The notes under the pieces are model-generated. The model saw only the letters and a program-made list of their open reading frames with translations, did not search any database and was not told the DNA's origin. From positions 1 through 39,896 of the forward strand of contig JAPOPW010000016.1 in assembly GCA_026712715.1 (NCBI GenBank): a stretch of 39,896 bases of DNA, given 5' to 3'. This document shows, one piece after another, positions 17,230 to 26,025 of this stretch (its first letter is position 1; each line of letters starts with the position of its first letter). The DNA is from Immundisolibacterales bacterium. GTDB taxonomy: Bacteria > Pseudomonadota > Gammaproteobacteria > HK1. Position numbers and translations under genes: made by a program.

Positions 17230-18744
17230 GTGAGATCCGCGGCGGCCCGCAGCCGTGGTGGCCAGCCGCTGCGAACGGCCGCGGAGGTCCGCGAGCTCGA
17301 AAGGCTGGCGATTGCGGAATGCGGAGTTACCGGGGCCGATCTCATGGAACGGGCGGGGGTGGGCGCGTTCGGGGCGATTCTCCGACGCTGGCCGCACGTT
17401 CGAAGGGTTGCGGTGGTCTGCGGGACCGGCAACAACGGCGGCGACGGATTCGTGGTGGCCCGGAGAGCCCGGGAAGCGGGGTTCGAGGTGCGGGCCTTCG
17501 GGGTCGGCGCACGGAGCGGGATCGGCCCCGACGCCGGGACCATGCTCTCCGCGATGCTCGCCTCCGGTGTGGAGCTCGAGCCCTTCGAACCGGCTGCGCT
17601 CCGGGACGGCGTGGTGGTGGACGCGCTCTTCGGCACGGGACTCTCGCGCGCGCTCGCGGGCGCGCCGGCGGCGGCCGTGATGGAAATGAACGCGGCCGGT
17701 ACACCCATCCTCGCCGTGGACGTCCCTTCCGGGATCGACGCGGACACCGGACGCGCATGGGGAACCGCGGTGCGCGCATCCGCGACCATCACGTTCATCG
17801 CCTCGAAGCGAGGGCTCCACACGGGCGCCGGCCCGGACCACTGCGGCGCGGTGGAGTGCGACCCGCTCGGGGTCCCCGCCACCCTCCTCGACCGGGTTCC
17901 GGCCGGGGTGGCACGGCTCGACTACGGTACTCTGCCAGACCATCCGTGTCTCGGTCCGCGCCCCCGCGGGGCGCACAAGGGACACCACGGTCATGTACTC
18001 GTGGTCGGCGGAGAGCGGGGGCTCGCGGGTGCGGCGCGGCTCGCCGCCGAAGCGGCCGCGCGGACCGGCGCAGGGCTCGTGAGCGTGGCGACCCGCGAAT
18101 CGCATGCCGCGACGATCAGCGCGACCCGCCCGGAGATCATGAGCCGGGGAATCGAGAACGAGGCGGATCTCGCGTCGATGGCCGAACGTGCGACGGTGGT
18201 CGCAATCGGTCCGGGGCTGGGACAGGGACGCTGGGGCGAGAGGATGTTCGCATGCGCGCTCGCTCGCCGTTCCGGACTCTTCGTCGTCGATGCGGATGCA
18301 CTCAACCATCTCGCCGCCGCCGGACCCACGTCCCCCCGGCGCGACGACTGGGTGCTCACTCCCCATCCCGGTGAGGCCGCCCGACTGCTCGGGGTATCCG
18401 CCGAGGAGGTGCAGGCCGACCGGTTCGCGGCGGCCGCAGAGATTCGCGAGCGCTACGGCGGCGTGTGCGTGCTCAAGGGCGCGGGGACGATCGTCGACAC
18501 GGGACACGCTCCGGTCGGGTTGTGCGTGAACGGAAACCCGGGCATGGCAACCGGGGGGACCGGTGATGTGCTGACCGGGGTAATCGCGGGCCTCGCGGCG
18601 CAGGGGGCCGGTCCCGCGGACGCCGCCGCGCTCGGCGTATGCATCCATGGCGAGGCCGGCGACCGGGCGGCGCGAGTCGGGGAGCGGGGGCTCCTCGCGG
18701 GCGACCTCGTCGCGGAGCTTCGCGGACTCGTCAACCGCGGCTGA
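17230..18744 (+). CDS. nnr: Bifunctional NAD(P)H-hydrate epimerase / ADP-dependent dehydratase
   Basis: 504 residues from GTG 17230, which follows the orn stop; a longer frame from 17167 would overlap orn. It repairs hydrated NAD(P)H. The N-terminal epimerase domain (YjeF_N) has VVCGTGNNGGDGFVVARRA and ILAVDVPSGIDADTG. The C-terminal kinase-like dehydratase starts near HKGHHGHVLVVGGERGL and carries LTPHPGEAARLLG and NPGMATGGTGDVLTGVIAG with the catalytic Asp. Both halves are complete. It is followed after 3 nt by tsaE, as in many proteobacteria. Confidence 0.94.
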   Translation: MRSAAARSRGGQPLRTAAEVRELERLAIAECGVTGADLMERAGVGAFGAILRRWPHVRRVAVVCGTGNNGGDGFVVARRAREAGFEVRAFGVGARSGIGPDAGTMLSAMLASGVELEPFEPAALRDGVVVDALFGTGLSRALAGAPAAAVMEMNAAGTPILAVDVPSGIDADTGRAWGTAVRASATITFIASKRGLHTGAGPDHCGAVECDPLGVPATLLDRVPAGVARLDYGTLPDHPCLGPRPRGAHKGHHGHVLVVGGERGLAGAARLAAEAAARTGAGLVSVATRESHAATISATRPEIMSRGIENEADLASMAERATVVAIGPGLGQGRWGERMFACALARRSGLFVVDADALNHLAAAGPTSPRRDDWVLTPHPGEAARLLGVSAEEVQADRFAAAAEIRERYGGVCVLKGAGTIVDTGHAPVGLCVNGNPGMATGGTGDVLTGVIAGLAAQGAGPADAAALGVCIHGEAGDRAARVGERGLLAGDLVAELRGLVNRG

Positions 18745-18747
18745 ACC

Positions 18748-19311
18748 GTGGCTGCCCGCTCCTCCACGCTCGGCCCCGGCGGCTGGGAAGGCAGTCTCGC
18801 GGGCGAGGCGCATACGATGGCGTTCGGGGCCGCCCTGGCCCATGCGGGTCTTCGCCGCGGCTCGGTCCACCTCTCGGGCGACCTTGGCACCGGAAAGACG
18901 ACCCTCGTCCGCGGCTTTCTCCGCGCACTGGGGGTGACGGAAGCGATTCGCAGCCCGACGTTCACCCTGGTCGAGGAGTATCGGATCGGGGAGGCGACGG
19001 TCGTGCACTACGACCTCTACCGGTTGTCCGACCCCGAAGAGCTCGAGTACCTGGGATTGAGAGACCACCTGTCCGGGTCTTCGCTGTGCTTCTTCGAGTG
19101 GCCGGAGCGAGGAGCCGGAACGCTTCCCGCACCCGCGCTTGCCATTCATCTCGCTCATGCGGACGAGGAGGGCACGGCCAGGACCGAAGACTCGCGCCGA
19201 CTCCGTTGCGCCGCCTCCGATATCGAGGCGCGGAACGCGCTCACGTGGGCTGCAGGAAGCCTTGCGCACATCGCAATCGACATCAAATTTTCTGAAAATC
19301 ACGTTATATAA
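18748..19311 (+). CDS. tsaE: tRNA threonylcarbamoyladenosine biosynthesis ATPase TsaE
   Basis: 187 residues from GTG 18748. ATPase that works with TsaB and TsaD in forming t6A37 of tRNA. Walker A is HLSGDLGTGKTTLVRGFLRA; SPTFTLVEEY and VVHYDLYRL are family hallmarks; FFEWPERG is present. The protein is 25-35 residues longer than usual, and the last ~10 (DIKFSENHVI) are encoded in an abrupt AT-rich stretch unlike the rest of the gene. The reading frame could have been extended by a rearrangement at the 3' end. The catalytic core looks intact. Confidence 0.92.
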   Translation: MAARSSTLGPGGWEGSLAGEAHTMAFGAALAHAGLRRGSVHLSGDLGTGKTTLVRGFLRALGVTEAIRSPTFTLVEEYRIGEATVVHYDLYRLSDPEELEYLGLRDHLSGSSLCFFEWPERGAGTLPAPALAIHLAHADEEGTARTEDSRRLRCAASDIEARNALTWAAGSLAHIAIDIKFSENHVI

Positions 19312-19390
19312 TATATAAATAAGGAAATTATATATAGTAAAATATCACCTGTCGAAAATCCCTGATCCGATGATAGGTTGATCAACCAAG
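19285..19390. promoter_or_regulatory. AT-rich island with inverted repeats between tsaE and the amidase gene
   Basis: Composition drops abruptly to mostly A and T from about 19285 to 19345 within DNA of ~70% GC. ATATATAA (19311-19318) and TTATATAT (19328-19335) form a perfect 8-bp inverted repeat with a 9-bp spacer; GGTTGATCAACC (19376-19387) is a perfect 12-bp palindrome. TATAGT near 19333 could be a -10 box for the amidase gene. The rest of 19391-19637 has no gene I can support apart from the possible longer amidase N-terminus. Confidence 0.45.
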
Positions 19391-19637
19391 GGGAGACGAA
19401 GGAATCTTCCGTGAGCGGATTCGATGCATCGAGCGGGTGGCAGGGAACAGCCGGCAGGGCGTTGCGCTCGCCGCCATGTGGCCCGGTCGCGGACCCGGTC
19501 GGAGAGAGGATCGTCGCACGACGATGCCGGCGGGTCCGGATTCCGGCGGAAGCGGCCGGCGACACGGCATGACCAACGGCTCTCTCGTACCTGACGACGC
19601 CCGATCTTCGCGATCGCCATCCCGCTTCGCGAGTCGG

Positions 19638-20876
19638 ATGCCGCGGCGGACGAGCGGTCCGGGAACGCAGGCCGTGCGTATACTCGCCCTCGCCGTACTT
19701 TCCATCGTTCCGATCTGGACGGCGGGTGCGGCGGCCGGCCCGTCGGTTCTCGGGATGCGAATGTTCGATTCCGAGTCCCACACCCGGGTCGTGTTCGATC
19801 TCTCCGCCCCGGTCGACTACAACCTCTTCTCGCTTCGCAAGCCCGACCGCGTCGTGGTCGATTTCACGGGCGTGGAGTTCAAGGCGTCGCTGAAGAACGG
19901 CATCCGACCCAGCCGCCGCATTGCCGGGGTCCGGCAGGCGAAGCGGGGCGATGAACGATACCGGGTCGTCTTCGACATGGTCGGGCAGGAGCAGGCCAGG
20001 AGCTTCCTGCTCGGACCGCAGGGACGAAGGGGCCATCGCCTCGTTCTCGACTTCGGCTCAGCCGCCGGGAACAAGACCAGGACCGGACGCGCCTCGCCGG
20101 TGCGCGGGGCGTCGCAGCCGGTCCCCACCGGGCGTCTGCGCGACGTCGTGGTCGCGATCGACGCCGGGCACGGCGGCAAGGATCCGGGAGCGATCGGCCG
20201 TCAGAGAAAGACGCGCGAAAAGGACGTGACCCTTGCCATCGCGCGAACCCTGGCCGCCGAACTGCGCCGGCGTCCGGGGATCCGGCCGGTACTGGTGCGC
20301 GACGGCGACTACTTCGTCCCGCTTCGCCGGCGAACCGCGATCGCGCGCAAGGCCGGAGCGGACCTCTTCGTCTCCATTCACGCCGACGCGTTTCGCAGTC
20401 CGAAGGTCCGCGGCGCGTCCGCCTACGTGCTTTCCTGGAGTGGCGCGAGCAGCGAAGCGGCGAAGTGGCTCGCCGAGCGAGAGAACGCGGCGGACCGCGC
20501 CGGCGGACTGAACATCACCCGGCATGAGCCGATGGTGCGTTCCGCGATGGTCGACATGTCCCGCAAGGGCACGGACCGACTGAGCAATCTCGTCGCCAAC
20601 CGCGTGCTGCGTGAGCTGAAGGACTCCGTCAAGGTGCACGGAGAACACGTCCACCGGGCCGGGTTCGCCGTCCTCAAGACTCGGAATATCCCCGCGGTGC
20701 TGGTCGAGACCGCGTTTCTCTCGAATCCGACCGACGAGAAGCTGCTGCGCGACAATCGCTATCAGCGACGGATCGCACGCGCGATCGCGGACGGCATCGA
20801 AGCGTTCTTCCGACACCAGGCGCCGGTCGGAACCCGGCTCGCGGCCCGCAACCGCGGCCGCCAGGCGTCGGGCTGA
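19638..20876 (+). CDS. N-acetylmuramoyl-L-alanine amidase (AmiA/B/C type)
   Basis: 412 residues from ATG 19638. That start gives a normal signal peptide (MPRRTSGPG... then VRILALAVLSIVPIW, cleavage near TAGAAA); the in-frame ATG at 19569 adds 23 residues and an overlong n-region. A periplasmic AMIN domain (~35-150) that targets septal peptidoglycan precedes a zinc amidase_3 domain: DAGHGGKDPG, REKDVTLAI, FVSIHADAF and LVETAFLSN supply the metal and catalytic residues. It cleaves the stem peptide from MurNAc during cell separation. It follows nnr-tsaE as amiB often does, but mutL is not next to it. It converges on mnmA with only 9 nt between. Confidence 0.92.
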   Translation: MPRRTSGPGTQAVRILALAVLSIVPIWTAGAAAGPSVLGMRMFDSESHTRVVFDLSAPVDYNLFSLRKPDRVVVDFTGVEFKASLKNGIRPSRRIAGVRQAKRGDERYRVVFDMVGQEQARSFLLGPQGRRGHRLVLDFGSAAGNKTRTGRASPVRGASQPVPTGRLRDVVVAIDAGHGGKDPGAIGRQRKTREKDVTLAIARTLAAELRRRPGIRPVLVRDGDYFVPLRRRTAIARKAGADLFVSIHADAFRSPKVRGASAYVLSWSGASSEAAKWLAERENAADRAGGLNITRHEPMVRSAMVDMSRKGTDRLSNLVANRVLRELKDSVKVHGEHVHRAGFAVLKTRNIPAVLVETAFLSNPTDEKLLRDNRYQRRIARAIADGIEAFFRHQAPVGTRLAARNRGRQASG

Positions 20877-20885
20877 ACGCCGCGG

Positions 20886-21995
20886 CTAGCCGGTATCCTC
20901 GATGATCGCTCCGCCCAGGCACTCCTCCCCGGCGTAGAGGACGACCGACTGGCCGGGGGCCACGCCCCATTGCGGCGGATCAAGGCGAACGGCGAGTCGA
21001 TTCGCCCCGAGCGGAACAACCCGGCCCGTGGATCCGCGGCCCCGATAGCGAGTGACCACCTCGCAGGCAAGGGGAAACGGCGGTGGGTCGCCCGTTACCC
21101 ACTTCTCGTTCCCGGCCGTGAGCGAGGTCGTCGCGAGACTCGGGTGTCCGGCTCCCTGGGCGACGATCAGCACGTTCCGGTCGAGGTCCTTGCCCGCGAC
21201 GTACCACGGCTCACCACTCCCGCCGCGCCGGCCGCCGATGCGCAGCCCCCGGCGCTGTCCGAGGGTGTGGAATGCGAGACCGTCGTGCGTCCCGACCCTC
21301 TCCCTGTCCACCGTCTCGACCGGTCCGGGCGTGGGCGTGATCCAGCGGCCGAGAAATTCGCGAAAGGGGCGCTCGCCGATGAAGCAGATCCCGGTGCTGT
21401 CCGGTCGCGCATGGTTCGGAAGGCCGGCCGCCCGCGCGAGCGCCCGTACTTCCGGCTTGGTCAGATCGCCCAGCGGAAAGGTGGCTCGAGCCAGCGAGTC
21501 CTGATCGACTCGATACAGGAAGTACGACTGATCCTTGTCCCGATCCCGGCCTTTCAGCAGTCGGAATCGCCCGCGGCTCGTGTCGCTGCGGGCGTAGTGC
21601 CCGGTGGCAACCCGGTCCACGCCGAGGTCGCCGGCGTAGCGAAACAACTCGCCGAACTTGATCTCCTGATTGCACCAGATGTCCGGGTTGGGGGTCGCTC
21701 CCGCCGCGCTTGCAGCCAGGAACGGCTCGAATACGCGGTCCCAGTACTCGGTCGAGAAGTTGACGGTGCGAAGCCGGAGCCCGAGGTGGGCGCAGACCGA
21801 CTCTGCGGCCGCGAAATCCTCGGCCGCCGTGCAGTCGTCGTCGCGGTCGTCCTCTTCCCAGTTCTTCATGAATACCGGCTCGACGTGCGCTCCGGCATCA
21901 CGAAGAAGCATGGCGGCTACCGCGGAGTCGACCCCGCCGGAGAGTCCGACGACGACCCGCTCTCCGCGGTCGATGGATGGCGCGGATCGGGTCAC
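20886..21995 (-). CDS. mnmA: tRNA-specific 2-thiouridylase MnmA
   Basis: 369 residues from GTG 21995, inside the yhdP stop (GTGA overlap). It adds sulfur to wobble uridine 34 of tRNA-Lys, -Glu and -Gln. The PP-loop is VVVGLSGGVDSAVAAMLL; the two catalytic cysteines are in NPDIWCNQEIKFG and STGICFIGERPF; VATGHYAR, DKDQSYFLYRV and LGQRRGL are family hallmarks. The C-terminal beta-barrel is present and the length is normal. Confidence 0.95.
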   Translation of the reverse strand: MTRSAPSIDRGERVVVGLSGGVDSAVAAMLLRDAGAHVEPVFMKNWEEDDRDDDCTAAEDFAAAESVCAHLGLRLRTVNFSTEYWDRVFEPFLAASAAGATPNPDIWCNQEIKFGELFRYAGDLGVDRVATGHYARSDTSRGRFRLLKGRDRDKDQSYFLYRVDQDSLARATFPLGDLTKPEVRALARAAGLPNHARPDSTGICFIGERPFREFLGRWITPTPGPVETVDRERVGTHDGLAFHTLGQRRGLRIGGRRGGSGEPWYVAGKDLDRNVLIVAQGAGHPSLATTSLTAGNEKWVTGDPPPFPLACEVVTRYRGRGSTGRVVPLGANRLAVRLDPPQWGVAPGQSVVLYAGEECLGGAIIEDTG

Positions 21996-24900
21996 TGCGT
22001 CTCTTCGCCGGGCTGCGGGACCTTGACCCTCTCGATCTGCGGGTCGTCCCACGACCCCTCCACCCGGTATTTCAGACGAAACAGCCGATCGAGAAACACG
22101 TCCTTGCCCGCGACCTTCTCGAGAACGAAATTCCCGACGAGGACCGGCCAGACCGTTGCCCATATCGGCAGCAGCGCTCCGCTTCGGGTCACCCGCGGAA
22201 TCACCGCGATTTCCTGATCGTACTCGCGCGCGACGAGGTCGACGTTGCCGCTCACCTCGATCCGGGCGCTCGGCCCCGAGATGGTGAACTCCCGGATCCG
22301 GGCGGTTCCCTCTTCGACTTCCGTTCGGGCCACGAGACTGTCGTAGGCGAAACCCTTTCCGACCACGTGGGAGAGGTCGAGGGCGAGAACGCGGGGCAGC
22401 GCGTTCAGACTCATCAGGGAGAGAAGCCGGGCGAACGGGCCGACCCTCACCCGGGGAATGTGTCCTTCGCGCGCGGACAGTCCGATCTCGCCTTCGATTC
22501 CGGCCAGCGAAGGCGCGAAGGGCGAGCCGGGCCATGCGAGATCGAGATGGAGATCGACCGCCCCGGCGGCGGCTGCATCCTTCTCGGCCCCAGCCGCGAT
22601 CAGCACCCGGGAGACGTCTGCCGTGTTCAGCCGGATGTCGAGGCGGCTGGCGGGCGCGCCGTCCTCCCCGGTTGACCAGATCCCGCTGCCTCGCACCGTG
22701 AAGTCGGGTGCGTCTGCAATGAGCTCCGCGAGCTCGAGCCCGTTCCCGGTCCGGTTGCCGGTCGCCTGCGCCGCGCCGAAGTCGATCCCCTCGAAACGCA
22801 GCGAATCGATGCGCACGTCGAAGGCCGGCCAACGGCCGGCCACGCGCTCCGTGGCGGACGGCTCGTCCGGCGTTTCCTCGTCGCGCCGCGATTCCTCGTC
22901 GTCGAGACCTGCACCGAGATGCAGCCGTTCGAAGTGAGCGCGGGCCCGGCCGGAGCCCGGATCGGAGGGATACAGTACGATTCCCGCGACGCCGCCGCCG
23001 GTGAGCCGTATCTCGAATCCGGAGCCGTCGCTCGCCGGTTCAAGCTCAATCCGGTCGAGCTCGATGGGCCGGCCGAACGCACGGGCCGCCCCCGTTGCGA
23101 TTTCCAGCTTCCCGATTCGCGACACCCACCCTGCCGCTCCGGTCGTACCTGGCGCCCCGAGAGCGAACCATCGATCGATGTCGAGTTCGGTCAGCTCTCC
23201 CGAGACCTCGATGTGGTCCGCAGCCGGCAGCTCCGGTGGGTCGCCGCCGATCACGACCGCGCCTCTCGCGAGCTTCCACTCCCCTAGCGTTTCGACGACT
23301 TCGAACACCCCACTCGTGTCCGGGCCGTAGCCGGCCTCAATCAGCCACTCGGACTCTCCGGGGGTGATGAGCGCTTCGAGCGACCGCGTCGTGCCGGCCG
23401 GCTTTTCGAATGGAGGGGGATAGTCCACGGACGCGGCTCGGAGGTCGGAGCGAAAGACGATTCCGTCGCGACCGCGGTACTCCGCCTCCCACGCGGTCCG
23501 GCCGTGGAGGTGCTCCAGCCAGGGAGCGGTCTCTTCCTCGCCAAGATTCGCGAGGTCCAGGAGCGCAACCGAGAACCAGTCTCCGTCCGCCTGGCCGGAG
23601 AACCGGAGCTGCAGTCCGGCGCCGCGTTCGAACTTCACGTGAGCCTCGATCGGCTCGTCGCGGAAGCGCCCGTGCAGTGGCCCTCCGGCAAGGCTCGCGG
23701 AATCGAACCGAAGCTCGCCGCGGACATCTTCGAGCACGGCCGCACGCCCGGCGAGGCGCAAGGCAACGCCATCGAGCTCGATCGTGCCCCGGGCGTCGAG
23801 CGGCCGCTCGCGTGCGTCACGCCCGTACGGGACGTCCAGCGAAAACGCGGTGGCGGCCGGGCCGTCCGCCCGAACATCTCGGGCCGCGCCCTCGTCCCCG
23901 GTCCCGAGCGGGCTGGTCCGGAGGAATTCGAGAAGGTCGGCGGCCGGACCGGAACCGGACAGCGAGACCTGGACCCGGCCCGCCGGGTCCGTTGCGTCCC
24001 CGACAAGCGCGGAGCCGTTGTCGAAAACGGAGTCGAAAATCGAGCCGCGGATTTCCGTGAACTCGAGCGCCGTTCCCCGCATACGGAATCCGGCCTCCTC
24101 GACCCTTGCCGCCGGCCATCGTTCCGCATAGGCGAAGTCGACATCCCGGACCGTGCCCCGGACCTCGAACGTGCCGTCGCCGTCGGCGTAGGGAATCTCT
24201 CGCGGATCGCCACGGACCGTCAGCGCCGCTCCCGTCAGCCGGCCCGAACGGACCGCGCGGCGGTACCAGCGAGAGAATCCCCCGCCGCGAAGATCCGGAA
24301 GGACCGCCGCGAGGTCCGCGAGCGGGACGTCGTCCAGCCGTGCCTCGAGGTCCAGCCGCGGGGTGCCCGGCCGGCCGGAAAGGGGAGCGGCAAGGCTCCC
24401 CTCGAGGCGCGCCTCGAGCCCGGCGGCGCCCAACTCCAGGCCGGCGGTGCGCATCGTCCAGCCTTCTTCCGCGATCGCGACCCGGAGCTCGCCCCGCAGG
24501 GTCATCTCGTACGGCGAGCTGCGAAACGACGGAAGGGACACGTCGAGCCGGTCGTCCACGAACCTTACCCGCCACTCGCCCTCGGCGAGCTCTACCCGGG
24601 CGCGCCCGTCGGAGATCCGCAACTCTCCCGCCGAGGCTCCGAGCCCCGATACCAGCGCGCTCAGCCAAAATGGCGCGGACTCTCCGCCGGCGGCGGGATC
24701 GCCGAAACCGGCAATCTCGTCGATCATGCCCGCCGGGCGAAGGCGGTCGAGGGCGTCTCCGAACGCGCTGCCGGAACCGAACGTGCGTCCCGCAAGCCGG
24801 GCGAGAATCGGTACCGCGACCCGGCGCGCGGACCAGCGAAGGGAGCCCGGAACCCCGTTCGACCAGCGAACGACGAAAGGAGTCTGCTCCGCGCCCTCGC

Positions 24901-25972
24901 CTTCCGGCAGGCCCGACCAGTCCACCTCGCCGGTCACCGTCCATCCGGCGGGATCGGGCACCGCATGGGCGAGGAAACGCACCCCTTCCAGGCTGATCGG
25001 GTCGGTGCCGGACGATTGCGGGGCCTCGAACGCGAAGTCCAGGGAGACCGTCTCGATCCGCGCGCGCGCGATCCGGACCGAGAGAAGGAAGCGGCTCTCG
25101 TTCGAGATCCGCTCGAGCGTCCTCCCCACCGTCGGTCCGGGTTCCAGCACCCCGGTCATGAAGCGCACGCCCTCCATGGGGACGCGGTCGCCGGTGAGCC
25201 GGAGGTCGATCTCCCAGTCCTCGTCCATTGGATTGCGCACCGTGCCGTCGAACGGCACGGGCGGCGAATTCTCGGCGACCAGCAGCTCGCCACGAACGGA
25301 GAGGTCGTCTTGCGCCGCGGCGAGCACCACCGACACCCCTGCGTTGTGGACCGACTTTCGGCCGCGGTACTCGATGGCTCCCGAGTGAATCACCAAACGC
25401 TCGAGGCCGAGGCCAAGGAGGATTCGCGGCACGATCAGAAGCCGCGCGAGGGGGGGAGGACCGGAAGGGTCCGATTGCGCGCGCCGGGCGGCCACCAGCA
25501 CCGCGCCCGTTGCGTCAACGGTCGAGATGCGCGGCACCCCGGCAACGGAGAAATCGAGGGTTGCCCGGAACTGTTCCAGGGAGCTGCCGTTCGGGAAGCG
25601 GACGCCTTCTCCCCGGGCGTGCGATCGCATGCCCGAAAGCGACATGCTCACCCTCTCGGTGGTGGTCTGTCCGACGCGGACCTGCGTGGCGTCGATCAGC
25701 ACCCGGCCTTCCAGCAGGCGGAAGTCGAGCGTACCGATGGTTACCGGGCGCCCGGTGGCCGTCGTCGCGAGTCGTTCCGCGATCGGCCGGACGAGTCCGG
25801 GGTCGAGGACGAGCCACCCCGCCGCGCCGGCGACAAGCACGACCAGCAGTGCGAGCGCGAGAACGAGCGCCCGCAGCCACTGGCGGCGGCGAGGCGGGGA
25901 AGGAGCGGGTGCGGGCGGAACGGGCTCGCGCGCCGGGGCGTCCGATGCGTTCGCCTGATCAGGGTCGCTCAA
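21992..25972 (-). CDS. yhdP: YhdP-like AsmA/TamB-family inner-membrane protein
   Basis: 1326 residues, TTG start at 25972. A Pro-rich cytoplasmic N-terminus leads to one membrane helix (LRALVLALALLVVLVAGAAG, ~34-53). A very long, repetitive beta-rich periplasmic region of the DUF3971/AsmA type follows. The C-terminal segment GPSARIEVSGNVDLVAREYD and LPIWATVWPVLVGNFVLEKV is characteristic of YhdP, one of the proteins proposed to move phospholipids from inner to outer membrane in Gram-negative bacteria. The TTG start has only a weak ribosome-binding site. Its stop overlaps the mnmA start, so the two are co-transcribed. Confidence 0.86.
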   Translation of the reverse strand: MSDPDQANASDAPAREPVPPAPAPSPPRRRQWLRALVLALALLVVLVAGAAGWLVLDPGLVRPIAERLATTATGRPVTIGTLDFRLLEGRVLIDATQVRVGQTTTERVSMSLSGMRSHARGEGVRFPNGSSLEQFRATLDFSVAGVPRISTVDATGAVLVAARRAQSDPSGPPPLARLLIVPRILLGLGLERLVIHSGAIEYRGRKSVHNAGVSVVLAAAQDDLSVRGELLVAENSPPVPFDGTVRNPMDEDWEIDLRLTGDRVPMEGVRFMTGVLEPGPTVGRTLERISNESRFLLSVRIARARIETVSLDFAFEAPQSSGTDPISLEGVRFLAHAVPDPAGWTVTGEVDWSGLPEGEGAEQTPFVVRWSNGVPGSLRWSARRVAVPILARLAGRTFGSGSAFGDALDRLRPAGMIDEIAGFGDPAAGGESAPFWLSALVSGLGASAGELRISDGRARVELAEGEWRVRFVDDRLDVSLPSFRSSPYEMTLRGELRVAIAEEGWTMRTAGLELGAAGLEARLEGSLAAPLSGRPGTPRLDLEARLDDVPLADLAAVLPDLRGGGFSRWYRRAVRSGRLTGAALTVRGDPREIPYADGDGTFEVRGTVRDVDFAYAERWPAARVEEAGFRMRGTALEFTEIRGSIFDSVFDNGSALVGDATDPAGRVQVSLSGSGPAADLLEFLRTSPLGTGDEGAARDVRADGPAATAFSLDVPYGRDARERPLDARGTIELDGVALRLAGRAAVLEDVRGELRFDSASLAGGPLHGRFRDEPIEAHVKFERGAGLQLRFSGQADGDWFSVALLDLANLGEEETAPWLEHLHGRTAWEAEYRGRDGIVFRSDLRAASVDYPPPFEKPAGTTRSLEALITPGESEWLIEAGYGPDTSGVFEVVETLGEWKLARGAVVIGGDPPELPAADHIEVSGELTELDIDRWFALGAPGTTGAAGWVSRIGKLEIATGAARAFGRPIELDRIELEPASDGSGFEIRLTGGGVAGIVLYPSDPGSGRARAHFERLHLGAGLDDEESRRDEETPDEPSATERVAGRWPAFDVRIDSLRFEGIDFGAAQATGNRTGNGLELAELIADAPDFTVRGSGIWSTGEDGAPASRLDIRLNTADVSRVLIAAGAEKDAAAAGAVDLHLDLAWPGSPFAPSLAGIEGEIGLSAREGHIPRVRVGPFARLLSLMSLNALPRVLALDLSHVVGKGFAYDSLVARTEVEEGTARIREFTISGPSARIEVSGNVDLVAREYDQEIAVIPRVTRSGALLPIWATVWPVLVGNFVLEKVAGKDVFLDRLFRLKYRVEGSWDDPQIERVKVPQPGEETQ

Positions 25973-26025
25973 GCCGGATCCAGCCCGGGTGCGGCGGCGT
26001 TACGGGAAGGAACGGGCGGAGCGCG

